A DNA stretch of 57,058 nucleotides from Ruminococcus sp. (GTDB lineage: Bacteria; Bacillota; Clostridia; Oscillospirales; Acutalibacteraceae): NCBI GenBank assembly GCA_017473775.1, contig JAFUJH010000079.1, positions 1 to 57,058 on the forward strand, written 5' to 3'. Below, piece after piece: positions 32,199 through 40,856 of the stretch; the first letter of the stretch is position 1; each line of letters opens with the position of its first letter. The position numbers and the translations under genes are program-made. Under the pieces are notes generated by a model, which saw only the letters and a list, made by a program, of their open reading frames with translations, did not search any database and was not told the DNA's origin.

Positions 32199-34265
32199 TT
32201 ATTTTGTAACAGTAGCCTTTGCCTTTGTACCGCTGAGCGCATACTCTGTCTTGAGCTTCTTGTCAGAGTTAATACAAAGAGCCACAACAATACCAGCCAT
32301 AACAGCCACAGCAACACCGCCGCAGATTGCAGGGATAACTGCAAGGCTTGCAGGATTTGTGAAGAGTGTACCTACTGTGTATACAAGATAGCCTACTGTG
32401 AAGCCGATACCAAGCTGGAGGCCGATACCGCCCCAGAGCCACTTGGAGCTCTTCATCTCAGAGTTCATAGCACCGATAGCTGCAAAGCAGGGAGGTGTGT
32501 ACAGGTTGAACATAAGGTATGCAAGAGCGGCAACCTTTGTGATAGCCATAACTGCTGCAGTCTCTGCACCTGCACCTTCCATAAGAGCAAGCTCCTCTGT
32601 GTCGATGAGGTTCTCAAGACCAACGAAGCATACAGCCAGTGTACCAACAACATTCTCTTTAGCGATGAAGCCTGTAACAGCAGCTGCTGCCAGTTCCCAG
32701 GAAAGAACGCCTACAATGGGAACAAGGATATAAGCAAAGGGACCTGCGGTAGATGCAAGGATGGAATCATCTGCACTCTCTGCAACCTGGAAATTCCATG
32801 CGAAGGTCTGCATAATCTGAACTGCTGTGTTGCACAGAAGGATGATTGTAGCAGCCTTAACTATGTATGCCCAGCCGCGGCTGCACATAGACTTGAATGC
32901 TCTCCAAAGTGAGGGAGCCTTGTACTCGGGAAGCTCAATGATAAAGAAGGACTTTCTTGCTTTGTGACCTGCAATCTTGTTTACAAGCAGAGCACCAAGG
33001 AAGATAAGAACAATACCAACAATGTACATGGTCCAGCTTACCCAGCCTGCATTGTCAAAGAAAGCACCTGCAAAAAGTGAAATTACGGGAATCTTAGCGC
33101 CGCAGGGCATAAAGGGAGTCAGCATTGCAGTAGCTCTGCGCTCACGCTCGTTGCGGATAGTACGGCTTGCCATAACACCGGGGATAGCACAGCCGATACC
33201 GATAACAAAGGGGATAACAGACTTACCGGAGAGACCAACCTTCTTGAAGATGGGGTCAAGCACAACAGAAACACGAGCCATATAACCGCAATCCTCAAGG
33301 AGAGCAATCAGGAAGTACATTACCATAACCAGAGGCAGGAAGCCTACAACAGCACCAACACCGCCGATTACACCGTCAACAAGCAGTGCAGACAGGATAG
33401 GAGCGGCATTTGCACTCTCAAGCAGACCGCCGACCCACTCGCCGAACATCTCGATAAGAGTTACAAGACCGGGAATGGTTGTGCCGTTTGCAAGCTCACA
33501 GCCTTCAGCAATGAAGGGACCGACCCAAGTCTGAGAAATCTGGAATACAAGCCACATTACAACAGCGAAAATCGGAATTCCCAGCCACTTGTTAGTGAGA
33601 ACTGCGTCGATTTTATCCTGTGCGTTCTTGTCCTTTGTGAGCACCTTACGGGTCTCTACACTCTTCACAATCTTGTTTACAAACTCAAAACGCTTTCTGT
33701 CAGCCTCAACAACAGCCTTCTTGTCGGTCATATCGATGTCGCCCTGTACATAGGGAGCAGCCTGACCCTTGCCATACTGAGCAACAGCGGCCTTGACTAC
33801 ATCTGCAAGACCCTCTGCAGATGTGGATATTGTCTCAACAACAGGACAGCCTAACTTTGCACTGAGAGCTGCAACATCAATTTTGTTTTCTTTCTTCTTG
33901 TTGATATCAGTCTTGTTCAGAGCAACAACCACAGGGATGCCAAGCTCAAGAAGCTGAGTTGTGAAGAACAGGCTGCGACTAAGGTTTGTAGCGTCCACAA
34001 TGTTGATGATAACATCGGGATTCTCGTTCTTTACATAGGAGCTTGTGATGCTCTCCTCAGATGTGAAAGGAGACATGGAGTAAGCACCGGGAAGGTCAAC
34101 TGCAATCAGTTCTTCGCTAGTGCCTGCAAAGCTCTTCTTGATAGGATGTTCTTTTTTCTCAACGGTAACACCTGCCCAGTTGCCGACCTTTTCGTTACGG
34201 CCGGTCAGAGCATTGTACATAGTGGTCTTACCGGAGTTGGGATTGCCCGCTAAAGCAATTCTCAT
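32199..34265 (-). CDS. feoB: Ferrous iron transport protein B
   Basis: This 688-residue protein couples a GTPase to ferrous iron uptake through the membrane. The N-terminal G-domain has G1 GNPNSGKT (7-14), G3 'DLPG' and G4 'NKTD'. After about residue 210 come the membrane domain with 'PFMPCGAKIPV' and the two Gate regions. Length is typical for Firmicutes. The ribosome binding site GAGGAGG precedes the ATG. A DtxR-type operator at 34353-34370 lies upstream between feoA and feoB, so feoB may have its own iron-controlled promoter. Confidence 0.97.
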   Translation of the reverse strand: MRIALAGNPNSGKTTMYNALTGRNEKVGNWAGVTVEKKEHPIKKSFAGTSEELIAVDLPGAYSMSPFTSEESITSSYVKNENPDVIINIVDATNLSRSLFFTTQLLELGIPVVVALNKTDINKKKENKIDVAALSAKLGCPVVETISTSAEGLADVVKAAVAQYGKGQAAPYVQGDIDMTDKKAVVEADRKRFEFVNKIVKSVETRKVLTKDKNAQDKIDAVLTNKWLGIPIFAVVMWLVFQISQTWVGPFIAEGCELANGTTIPGLVTLIEMFGEWVGGLLESANAAPILSALLVDGVIGGVGAVVGFLPLVMVMYFLIALLEDCGYMARVSVVLDPIFKKVGLSGKSVIPFVIGIGCAIPGVMASRTIRNERERRATAMLTPFMPCGAKIPVISLFAGAFFDNAGWVSWTMYIVGIVLIFLGALLVNKIAGHKARKSFFIIELPEYKAPSLWRAFKSMCSRGWAYIVKAATIILLCNTAVQIMQTFAWNFQVAESADDSILASTAGPFAYILVPIVGVLSWELAAAAVTGFIAKENVVGTLAVCFVGLENLIDTEELALMEGAGAETAAVMAITKVAALAYLMFNLYTPPCFAAIGAMNSEMKSSKWLWGGIGLQLGIGFTVGYLVYTVGTLFTNPASLAVIPAICGGVAVAVMAGIVVALCINSDKKLKTEYALSGTKAKATVTK

Positions 34266-34352
34266 TTTGGATTCCTCCTCATTAATATATTACAAGGTAT
34301 TTTTAACAGTTGTATAAACACTGTGTAAAACAAGTTAAATGCAATAAATATC

Positions 34353-34370
34353 AGTTAGTTAATGCTAACT
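34353..34370. promoter_or_regulatory. DtxR-type operator upstream of feoB
   Basis: AGTTAG, six bases, CTAACT form a perfect dyad in the 149-base gap before feoB. It matches the two operators at 34700 and 34734 (consensus RGTTAG-N6-CTAACY). Confidence 0.6.
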
Positions 34371-34414
34371 ACAGGGTAAAAAGTAATCAGCGGATTACTT
34401 TGTTTTCTGAAAAA

Positions 34415-34627
34415 TCAGACAATGATGGCCTCAGCAAGCTGATAATCGATGTTGTATCTGCCGTCCTTGATGGAAACTACACAGCCGCCCTTGATGTGAG
34501 AGATAACAGTGATGGGCTCACCGCTGTAGCAACCCAAAGAAAACAGAAAAGCATCCATTTCTTCATCATCGGTTTCTATCCGCTGAATGATGTATTCTTT
34601 TCCTTCCTCTGCAGTCATTAAGTTCAT
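34415..34627 (-). CDS. feoA: Ferrous iron transport protein A
   Basis: This 70-residue SH3-like protein belongs to the FeoA family and works with FeoB. It shows the FeoA pattern 'LGCYSGEPITVISHIKGGC' and 'YNIDYQLAEAIIV'. The start at 34627 follows AGGAG. It heads the operon feoA-feoB-Cys-rich protein. Two DtxR-type operators at 34700-34751 lie upstream, between it and the divergent DtxR/MntR-like gene. Confidence 0.93.
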   Translation of the reverse strand: MNLMTAEEGKEYIIQRIETDDEEMDAFLFSLGCYSGEPITVISHIKGGCVVSIKDGRYNIDYQLAEAIIV

Positions 34628-34699
34628 AAAGCTACTCCTGATAATTTATAAATTATAATGAAATATATATTAAATGAAGCGATAACTTCCGTAATTGAT

Positions 34700-34751
34700 G
34701 ATTAGCAAAGGCTAACCAATCGTTTGTATTAAAGGTTAGCCCACGCTAACC
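34700..34751. promoter_or_regulatory. Two DtxR-type operators between feoA and the regulator gene
   Basis: GATTAG-N6-CTAACC (34700-34717, one mismatch) and GGTTAG-N6-CTAACC (34734-34751, perfect) share the 18-bp dyad found before feoB and resemble the DtxR consensus. The rest of the 365-base gap 34628-34992 holds the feoA promoter region (TATAAT at 34653-34658, minus strand) and the regulator promoter. Confidence 0.65.
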
Positions 34752-34923
34752 ATATGTTATGATACTCGATTTTCTGCTTTGTGTCAATGCTTTAAGTGGA
34801 AAATTTTTGAATATTCTTAGATTTTCGTCATTTTGTGCAAGAGGTTTCAGAAATCCCAATGGATATTGTTAAGTTTTTATCCAAAAAATCATATGAAAAC
34901 AGCGCCGCAGATATTCTCTCTAC

Positions 34924-34952
34924 TTGAAAAAACATACAGGTTATGGTATCAT
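34924..34952 (+). promoter_or_regulatory. Promoter of the DtxR/MntR-like gene
   Basis: TTGAAA (34924-34929), a 17-base spacer and TATCAT (34947-34952) lie 40 bases before the ATG. This position shows that the longer upstream frame is not coding. Confidence 0.5.
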
Positions 34953-34992
34953 TATAATCACAGATAAACAATATATAAAGGAGGTCGCGGAT

Positions 34993-35358
34993 ATGCACCT
35001 GCAGGAATCAGGCGAGATGTATCTTGAGGCCATTTTAATACTTCAAAGTAAAATGAATACTGTCCGCTCACTGGATGTGGCAGAGTACCGCAACTACTCT
35101 AAGCCCTCTGTCAGCCGTGCTGTGAAGCTTCTCCGTGACGGCGGCTACATCACCGTGGATGAAAACGGCTTTTTGCATCTGACCCAAATCGGCAGGGAAG
35201 TAGCAGAGAAAATCTATGACCGCCATCGGGTGCTGACACAGTTCCTCACAAGCCTTGGGGTTGACGAGGAGACAGCCTCCGCTGACGCCTGCCGTATGGA
35301 GCATGTCATCAGTGATACCACCCTTGAGGCAATCAAATCCCACCTTGAGAATAATTAA
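34993..35358 (+). CDS. DtxR/MntR-family metal-dependent repressor
   Basis: This 121-residue protein has an N-terminal winged helix ('ESGEMYLEAIL', 'NYSKPSVSRAVKLL', 'GYITVDENGFLHLT') and the dimerisation region with metal ligands 'EKIYDRHRVLTQFL' and 'CRMEHVISD'. It lacks the SH3 domain of DtxR and has the short MntR-like form. It lies divergent to feoA across two dyads of DtxR type, so it is the likely iron-dependent repressor of feoAB. The ATG at 34993 is eight bases after GGAGG. Confidence 0.9.
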   Translation: MHLQESGEMYLEAILILQSKMNTVRSLDVAEYRNYSKPSVSRAVKLLRDGGYITVDENGFLHLTQIGREVAEKIYDRHRVLTQFLTSLGVDEETASADACRMEHVISDTTLEAIKSHLENN

Positions 35359-35367
35359 TGTATTTGC

Positions 35368-35396
35368 ACCGCCTCGTTTTTTACAAGGCGGTTTTT
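35368..35396 (+). terminator. Terminator of the DtxR/MntR-like gene
   Basis: ACCGCCT (35368-35374) pairs with AGGCGGT (35386-35392), followed by TTTTT. Confidence 0.75.
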
Positions 35397-35492
35397 GCAT
35401 ATTTTCTTAATTTATGTGTGAGGTTTTACTTTTTTCTCCGTCTAATAAGTGAAAAGACAAATTAACTTTACAATACCGAAAGGAGAATGAAT

Positions 35493-36626
35493 ATGAAAAA
35501 GATACTTTCTTTTGTGCTTACCCTGACTATTCTTTTTGCAATGTGTGTTGTATGCGTGCAAGCTGATTCCGTAAGCAACACAGATGCTGAAGAAGTCACC
35601 GCGACCTATGATGAGGCGGTGCTCAGGGGTATTATTGCGGATTATATCACAGCTCGTCGCGATGATGTAAAGCTTTTTGATTCAACCTACGATGAGATTG
35701 AGTATACTGTTGTGTACTCTCACTGTACACTTGAGGGGGCTACTCCCGATTATGTATTGGTAGATGTTGATTTTCGCAGTAATTGCAATCCTGAATTCGG
35801 CGTACAGTTAGGAGACTACATCATTACAAATGATGCGTGGTATCGATTTAACCCGTTCTTCGTTCTGGGATACTTTGTTGTTATTCCTGAAACAAGCGAA
35901 GTTCTTATGTTAGAGCAGGCATATAACCGTCAGATTGAGGGCTTTGAGTGTATCTTTACCGAAACAGATATAGCAAGACGAATCGGTGACGCGGACAATG
36001 ACAGGTCTGTCAACATAAAGGATGCTACTTATATTCAGAAGATTCTGGCTGAGTTTGAAGGATATGAGAAGGATTATTATCAACTGAATGCCTATGTTAT
36101 GAAATACTACTATGCAGACTTTAACGGAGATTTTGATGTTAACATAAAGGATGCAACAGACATACAGAAATATATTGCAGGTCTTGAGTATTCGTACAGA
36201 TATGATGAAGTTATCTTTTCTTCTGTTCCTGACAGTGCAAAGCCGGTGAATTTCACAGAGGAAAATGTTATGTATATGGGGGATAATCCATATAAACATT
36301 CCTATAATAAGTTGATTACCTCTGCCTCTGAGTATAACTCCTTCTTCCTGCAGTCAAGTGATGTGTATAACGAGGAATTCTTTGAGACAAAGAGTTTGGT
36401 TTATATATACAGATGTTACTCAACAGGTATGATTACCTATCAGGTGAATTCTGTGTATGCAGAAAACGATGTCATTTATATAAACAGTCGGGAAAATCAC
36501 CCGAACCCCGACTCTATGGTTACCTGTGATATCGGAGTTTATGAAAAGTTTATTGTTGTGGATAAATCCGAATGCGGAGATGTCAGCAAGCTTGTGATAG
36601 ATGAGAGATTTGTTTATTACGATTGA
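35493..36626 (+). CDS. Secreted protein with internal type I dockerin
   Basis: This 377-residue protein has a signal peptide (cleavage after 'VCVQA', near residue 24). Residues about 164-235 form a type I dockerin with two calcium-loop repeats ('GDADNDRSVNIKDATYIQK', 'DFNGDFDVNIKDATDIQK'). Dockerins bind cohesins and so attach proteins to a scaffoldin complex. The domain usually sits at the C-terminus; here unrecognised regions of about 140 residues lie on both sides. The ATG at 35493 is seven bases after AGGAG; the ATG at 35487 is too close. Confidence 0.85.
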   Translation: MKKILSFVLTLTILFAMCVVCVQADSVSNTDAEEVTATYDEAVLRGIIADYITARRDDVKLFDSTYDEIEYTVVYSHCTLEGATPDYVLVDVDFRSNCNPEFGVQLGDYIITNDAWYRFNPFFVLGYFVVIPETSEVLMLEQAYNRQIEGFECIFTETDIARRIGDADNDRSVNIKDATYIQKILAEFEGYEKDYYQLNAYVMKYYYADFNGDFDVNIKDATDIQKYIAGLEYSYRYDEVIFSSVPDSAKPVNFTEENVMYMGDNPYKHSYNKLITSASEYNSFFLQSSDVYNEEFFETKSLVYIYRCYSTGMITYQVNSVYAENDVIYINSRENHPNPDSMVTCDIGVYEKFIVVDKSECGDVSKLVIDERFVYYD

Positions 36627-36646
36627 TACAAACTGAAGCTAATAAA

Positions 36647-36690
36647 AACAGCCGTGGCGATAAAAGCCACGGCTGTTGTGTTTTGTGTTA
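36647..36690. terminator. Bidirectional terminator
   Basis: AACAGCCGTGGC (36647-36658) and GCCACGGCTGTT (36666-36677) form a 12-bp stem between convergent genes. A clean T-run follows on the minus strand. Confidence 0.8.
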
Positions 36691-36700
36691 TGCTGTTTTG

Positions 36701-36991
36701 TTAAGCTTCAGCAGAGAGGGCTCTGCGCAGCCAGATGTCTGCAATGTCCATTGCAAGGAAGAGCCCGGGCTTCTCAGATACCTTGACAATCTGCTTTCTG
36801 GGGCTTAAGTCAGGGTCTGTGCACAGAAGCTGGATTGCAACCTTGTCTGCAACCTGCAGACCGTTTACATCCTTTTTGGATTTGATTTGCATACGGATAA
36901 CGAATCTGTCTGCCATAGAACCGTAGTACAGTTCGTCACCGCAACGAACAAGGGGCTTGCCCTTGTAGGTAAAGAATTCTTTATTTGCCAA
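36701..36991 (-). CDS. Small hypothetical protein in the ireB operon
   Basis: I do not recognise this 96-residue protein. It is soluble and beta-rich at the N-terminus ('FFTYKGKPLVRCGDELYYG') with a helical C-terminus ('MDIADIWLRRAL'). It starts after CGGAGGAAT, 14 bases behind ireB, so the two are cotranscribed. In other Firmicutes the ireB neighbours are ruvX and a DUF1292 protein; this one does not look like DUF1292. Confidence 0.7.
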   Translation of the reverse strand: MANKEFFTYKGKPLVRCGDELYYGSMADRFVIRMQIKSKKDVNGLQVADKVAIQLLCTDPDLSPRKQIVKVSEKPGLFLAMDIADIWLRRALSAEA

Positions 36992-37005
36992 AGTGTATTC
37001 CTCCG

Positions 37006-37251
37006 TTAACTCTTGATGTATGACTTGACAAGAGCCTCCAGCAGGTCGTCTCTGTCAATTTTAGAAATGATATTCCGGGCGTTGTTGTAGGTGGTGATAT
37101 AGGTAGGGTCCTCAGAGAGAATATAGCCCACAATCTGGTTAATGGGGTTGTAGCCCTTTTTCTTCAGTGCATCATACACAATAAGCAGAGCACGCTTAAT
37201 CTCATCATCCCTGTCACCGCCAAGGGAGAATACCATAGTTTTATCCAACAT
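37006..37251 (-). CDS. ireB: IreB-family regulatory phosphoprotein
   Basis: This 81-residue protein matches the IreB/UPF0297 family through 'KKGYNPINQIVGYILSEDPTYI' and 'YNNARNIISKIDRDDLLEALVKSYI'. In Enterococcus IreB is phosphorylated near its N-terminus by the PASTA kinase IreK and limits cephalosporin resistance. One candidate threonine is present at residue 5 ('MLDKTM'). The ATG at 37251 is eight bases after GGAGG; the earlier GTG at 37260 touches the ribosome binding site. A TATAAT (37273-37278, minus strand) may be the -10. Confidence 0.93.
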   Translation of the reverse strand: MLDKTMVFSLGGDRDDEIKRALLIVYDALKKKGYNPINQIVGYILSEDPTYITTYNNARNIISKIDRDDLLEALVKSYIKS

Positions 37252-37395
37252 CCGAAACACCTCCGTTTACAATATATTATAGGATATCGGGGCGGAAGAT
37301 TATGTAAAATCTTATACCACATTAATTATACAATATATTTTCATAGAATTCAAGCCCAAATATATAACAGTTTTGTTGCAAATAGCAAAGAGGGG

Positions 37396-37740
37396 CTTCC
37401 CCTTGAGGAAATTCCCCTGTTAGGGGAAATGTCGGCTATGCCGACAAAAGGGTTGCCGTTTTCGCAGAAAAAAGCTCCTGCGGAGCAGGTGATAAGGTGT
37501 AGGACATGCGGTGTCCGTTGTATATGTTGCTATATCTGCAAAGTTTCCACCTCATCCACCGCAAGCGGTCCCTACAATAAGAGAAAAGCTACATTGTAGG
37601 GGCGATTCAAGAATCGCCCGAAAGGTTTCATATCGAGGCAAGGTTTCACGGGAGGTTCGTGAACCGCCCCTACAAATATGGTTCCCTCAAAAAAGTGGCT
37701 TTACGGGTCGTCGGGACGCCGGTCCCTGCAATAAGAGGAA
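37396..37740. repeat. Dispersed palindromic repeat cluster, copy B
   Basis: The gene-free stretch 37252-37844 is mostly repeats. It holds the 30-base block shared with 23041-23070 (37404-37433), TGATAAGGTGT shared with 40898, a 34-base block (37571-37604) identical to 41033-41066, and about 108 bases (37630-37737) almost identical to 40939-41045. Palindromes such as GGTTCGTGAACC and the pair CCTACAAT/ATTGTAGG stand inside. No start codon with a ribosome binding site is present. Confidence 0.75.
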
Positions 37741-37771
37741 CACCGCATCTCAGGTGAGAAAAAAGGATTGC

Positions 37772-37811
37772 AAAAAGCAGACACAGGGATATTGCATCCC
37801 TATGCCTGCTT
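37772..37811 (-). terminator. Terminator of the LRR-dockerin gene
   Basis: On the minus strand GCAG...ATCCCT structures (37809-37777) form an imperfect 14-bp stem followed by TTTTT at 37776-37772. Confidence 0.7.
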
Positions 37812-37844
37812 TCTGCTATATGTTATATGCTTTTATTGATAAAA

Positions 37845-40550
37845 TTACAGAAGTCCTGCAATCTTCTTCTGGATAGCGGTAGCATCCTTGATGGTAACAA
37901 CGCCGTCTGCATCGTAATCTGCAAGGAGCATTGCTTCGTCATCAAGTGTAATCAGCATAGCAATATGTTTTTGAATTGCTGTAGCATCCTTGATGTTGAC
38001 ATCTCCGTCCTTGTCAACATCTCCTAGGTCAAAGGCGGAGACGGATTTTGCAACTGCAAGTACATACAGGCTGAAGTGGTCGGTTGTGAACACCATAAAG
38101 CCGTCAACATATGTCGCATTCATATCAGTTAGCATGCCGTCAGATTCAACTCTGTAAACTTTTGCGTTTTCGTTATCTGTGGGAATTTTTACTGTAACAG
38201 TCCCCTCAGGTCGAACCTCTATGCCGTCCTTAGTGAGAGTTATGTCGTAAAGTGCAGTAACATCTACATTTGGAAGAACGAACTTTATATCATCAATTGT
38301 TTTTGTATCAGTAATTGTTTCAACCTGAAGCTGTACATCAGCTTCTGTAATAATTGTAATGTTTGTTGCTTCATCGGTTAACTGTATATCTATAGGTGTG
38401 GTTTTTGCGAAGTGTATTTCTGCCGATTCTAAACAGTCGTTTAAATCAGCAATTGATATTTTACTCCAGTCTGCTTTGCTCCCTAAGTAGTAAATATCTG
38501 TGAGGTTAGTACAATTATAAAATGCCGCGAACTGTATATCAGAAACACTTGCAGGGATTGTGATGGCTTTGAGATTAGTGCAAGAACCAAATGCGTACAT
38601 GCCAATTGTTTTTACTTTTTCTGGTATAACAATGTTGCTAAGATTGCTACAACCTAAAAATGTACTATCTTCTATATTAATAATGTTTTCAGGGAGAATA
38701 AGGTCTTGTAGCTTTGTGCAACTACTGAATGTATTAGGACCGATTGTTTTTAAGGTGCTTGGCATAGAGATGCTTTCAAGATTCACACAATTAATAAAAG
38801 CTCCTTTTCCTATATGCAACATACCATCTGGAAGGGTGATGTTTGTAAGTGAAGTGTTTTCAAGGAATGTATAATTTGCAATAACCGTTGTTCCGTTTTT
38901 TACATCACAATTTTTGTTTATGGTGTTTTTAGCAGCTAACAGATATGAATTATAGTAAAGAGTTTCATCTTCCCAGTTGGTTGCGTTGTTATAATATGAA
39001 GTATTGTATAAAGCGTCCTTCCCGATTTCTTGCAAAGTCTCAGGAAGAATAAAGTTGCTAAGTTGTTTACAACCGCGAAATGCATTACTGCCTATACAAA
39101 CAACACTATCAGGTATTACTACATTATTTAGGTTTATGCAATCTTCAAAGGTAGAGTATTCTATACTTGTAATATTGTTTGATAAAGTGATAGATTTTAG
39201 TTCATCACAACCGTTAAATGCACTGCTTCCTATGTAGCGTACACTATCAGGAATTGATATGTTGGAGACCTTTGAAAAAGAAAATGAACCAATAGAGATT
39301 ATTGCTGTTCCGTCTTTTATTGTATAATTTTCGCTTAAGTTTTCTTTTGTAGCTAATAGATATGAGTCGTGATATAGAACACCGTTTTCCCAGTTGTCTG
39401 GGTTGTTATAAAAAGCAGTATTGTAAAAAGCATAACCACATATGCTTTTGTTGAATTCTGGTAGTATAATACTTTCAAGACTTGTGCAATTATAAAAAGC
39501 ATCAAAAGCAAGTGTTTCAATGTTGTTGGGGATTACTATGCTTTTTAAACTTGTACAATTACAAAAAGCACTATTGTTTATAGCGTATACATTAGAAGGA
39601 ATATTGATATTTGTTAGATTTGTACAATCGTAGAAAGCTCCTTCACCAATATATACAACACTATCTGGTATTATGACTGTTTCAAGATTAGTGCAATGAC
39701 TGAAAGCTGAATCGGCTATACTCATAAAGCCATCAGGGAGAGTGACGCTCTTAAGATTTTTGCAGCCAGAGAAACCTTCCCAACCAAAACCTACTACACT
39801 ATCGGGGACTATATAAGTATCACCTTCTTTATCTGCGGGGTACTGAATCAATGTTGTTATTTCTTTATCAAAAAGAATACCATCAATACTGCTGTAATTC
39901 ATATTGTAGCTATCTACATTGAAACTCTCAAGATTAAAACAATTGTGGAAAGTATAGTAACCGATAGATGTAATGTGCTTTGGAAGTGTGATGCTTTTTA
40001 GACTGTTGCAACCATAGAAGGCATAACTGCCGATAGAGGTAATGCTATCAGGAAGTGTGATGCTTTTTAGACTGTTGCAACCATAGAAGGCATAACTGCC
40101 GATAGAGGTAATGCTATCAGGAAGCGTAATGTTTTTAAGATTATTGCATTCGTAAAAAGCGTAATCACTGATAGCGGAAATTCCCTCGGGAATAATAATG
40201 GTTTCAAGGCTTCGAGAATACCAAAAAGCATACTCGCCAATAGATGTAATGTTAGTTGGAATTGTGATGTTTGTTAGTGAACAGGCTTCGAAAGCCTTAT
40301 CATCAATACCCGTAACAGGATAGCCAATGATTGTATCGGGGATTGAAAGTTCAAGCGCAATTCCTTGGTAATCAGTTATGATTATTTCTCCGTTTTGAAC
40401 TTTGTACACTAATCCATCTTCGGTTGTGCCTGTTATTGGGTCGTCAGTTGTTTCTTCTGCAGCGACTGAAAGCACAGGCAGGGTGCCTATCAGAATTAGT
40501 AGGGATAAAATACACGCAAGGGTTTGTTTGAATGTCGGTTTTCTTTTCAC
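37845..40550 (-). CDS. BspA-like leucine-rich-repeat protein with C-terminal dockerin
   Basis: This 901-residue secreted protein has a signal peptide (cleaved near 'LSVAA'), then about 25 repeats of the BspA/LRR_5 type (about 23 residues: 'SIGxxAFxxCxxLxxIxLPxx') over residues 60-690, a beta-domain to about 830 and a type I dockerin at 838-901 ('GDVDKDGDVNIKDAT', 'YDADGVVTIKDAT'). Such LRRs bind host or glycan ligands; the dockerin would mount it on a scaffoldin. The start is a GTG at 40550 after AGGAGG; earlier in-frame starts lie inside the leader terminator. Two repeats are exact 69-base copies. Confidence 0.9.
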   Translation of the reverse strand: MKRKPTFKQTLACILSLLILIGTLPVLSVAAEETTDDPITGTTEDGLVYKVQNGEIIITDYQGIALELSIPDTIIGYPVTGIDDKAFEACSLTNITIPTNITSIGEYAFWYSRSLETIIIPEGISAISDYAFYECNNLKNITLPDSITSIGSYAFYGCNSLKSITLPDSITSIGSYAFYGCNSLKSITLPKHITSIGYYTFHNCFNLESFNVDSYNMNYSSIDGILFDKEITTLIQYPADKEGDTYIVPDSVVGFGWEGFSGCKNLKSVTLPDGFMSIADSAFSHCTNLETVIIPDSVVYIGEGAFYDCTNLTNINIPSNVYAINNSAFCNCTSLKSIVIPNNIETLAFDAFYNCTSLESIILPEFNKSICGYAFYNTAFYNNPDNWENGVLYHDSYLLATKENLSENYTIKDGTAIISIGSFSFSKVSNISIPDSVRYIGSSAFNGCDELKSITLSNNITSIEYSTFEDCINLNNVVIPDSVVCIGSNAFRGCKQLSNFILPETLQEIGKDALYNTSYYNNATNWEDETLYYNSYLLAAKNTINKNCDVKNGTTVIANYTFLENTSLTNITLPDGMLHIGKGAFINCVNLESISMPSTLKTIGPNTFSSCTKLQDLILPENIINIEDSTFLGCSNLSNIVIPEKVKTIGMYAFGSCTNLKAITIPASVSDIQFAAFYNCTNLTDIYYLGSKADWSKISIADLNDCLESAEIHFAKTTPIDIQLTDEATNITIITEADVQLQVETITDTKTIDDIKFVLPNVDVTALYDITLTKDGIEVRPEGTVTVKIPTDNENAKVYRVESDGMLTDMNATYVDGFMVFTTDHFSLYVLAVAKSVSAFDLGDVDKDGDVNIKDATAIQKHIAMLITLDDEAMLLADYDADGVVTIKDATAIQKKIAGLL
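39982..40119. repeat. Perfect 69-bp tandem duplication inside the LRR gene
   Basis: Bases 39982-40050 and 40051-40119 are identical. The unit is 23 codons, one LRR repeat, so the frame is kept. Other repeats of the gene differ at many bases, which points to a recent duplication. Confidence 0.95.
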
Positions 40551-40564
40551 AAAAATTCCTCCTG

Positions 40565-40600
40565 AAAATAAAAAGTGTGTGCAACCGAAGCTACACACAC
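40565..40600 (-). terminator. Terminator in the leader of the LRR-dockerin gene
   Basis: On the minus strand GTGTGTG (40600-40594) pairs with CACACAC (40581-40575), followed by TTTTTATTTT. It lies between the promoter and the ribosome binding site of the LRR gene, so it probably attenuates transcription. Confidence 0.7.
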
Positions 40601-40731
40601 CGAAAAATGCATAGCCTCATTTGCTGCGACACAAACTTTCACTTCCTGTAAAGGTATGCGAAAAAGAGCATGCATTTTTACCAATAATAAAAATACACAC
40701 CTGTACAGGAATTTATTCAGTTTGTGTCGCA
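40565..40731 (-). promoter_or_regulatory. Structured attenuator-like leader of the LRR-dockerin gene
   Basis: The transcript from 40730 can form a long stem: TGCGACACAAACT (40731-40719, read on the minus strand) with AGTTTGTGTCGCA (40637-40625), extended by TTCCTGTA/TACAGGAA (40711-40704, 40650-40643). A competing 10-bp pair (40679-40670 with 40612-40603, AAAAATGCAT/ATGCATTTTT) is interleaved with it. The terminator at 40565-40600 follows. Mutually exclusive stems before a terminator are the logic of a riboswitch or attenuator. I know no matching class. Confidence 0.5.
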
Positions 40732-40736
40732 ACTTT

Positions 40737-40765
40737 AGTATACCACCTGATTTGAGTAAAATCAA
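40737..40765 (-). promoter_or_regulatory. Promoter of the LRR-dockerin gene
   Basis: On the minus strand TTGATT (40765-40760), a 17-base spacer and TATACT (40742-40737) lie about 180 bases before the GTG start. Confidence 0.6.
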
Positions 40766-40856
40766 TATTTGTTGAGTAAATGTCTGTTGAAAAAAAGATA
40801 ACTGCCTGAGAAACTTTTCGCTCTCAGGCAGTTTAAGTTGTTTTTGAAGTTAGTAT

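Noticed and set aside
2703-40731. Shared 13-base sequence TGCGACACAAACT in the small RNA (2704) and in the LRR leader (minus strand, 40731)
   Set aside because: Many 13-base matches are expected by chance in a 57-kb window read on both strands, and the surrounding sequence and structure differ.
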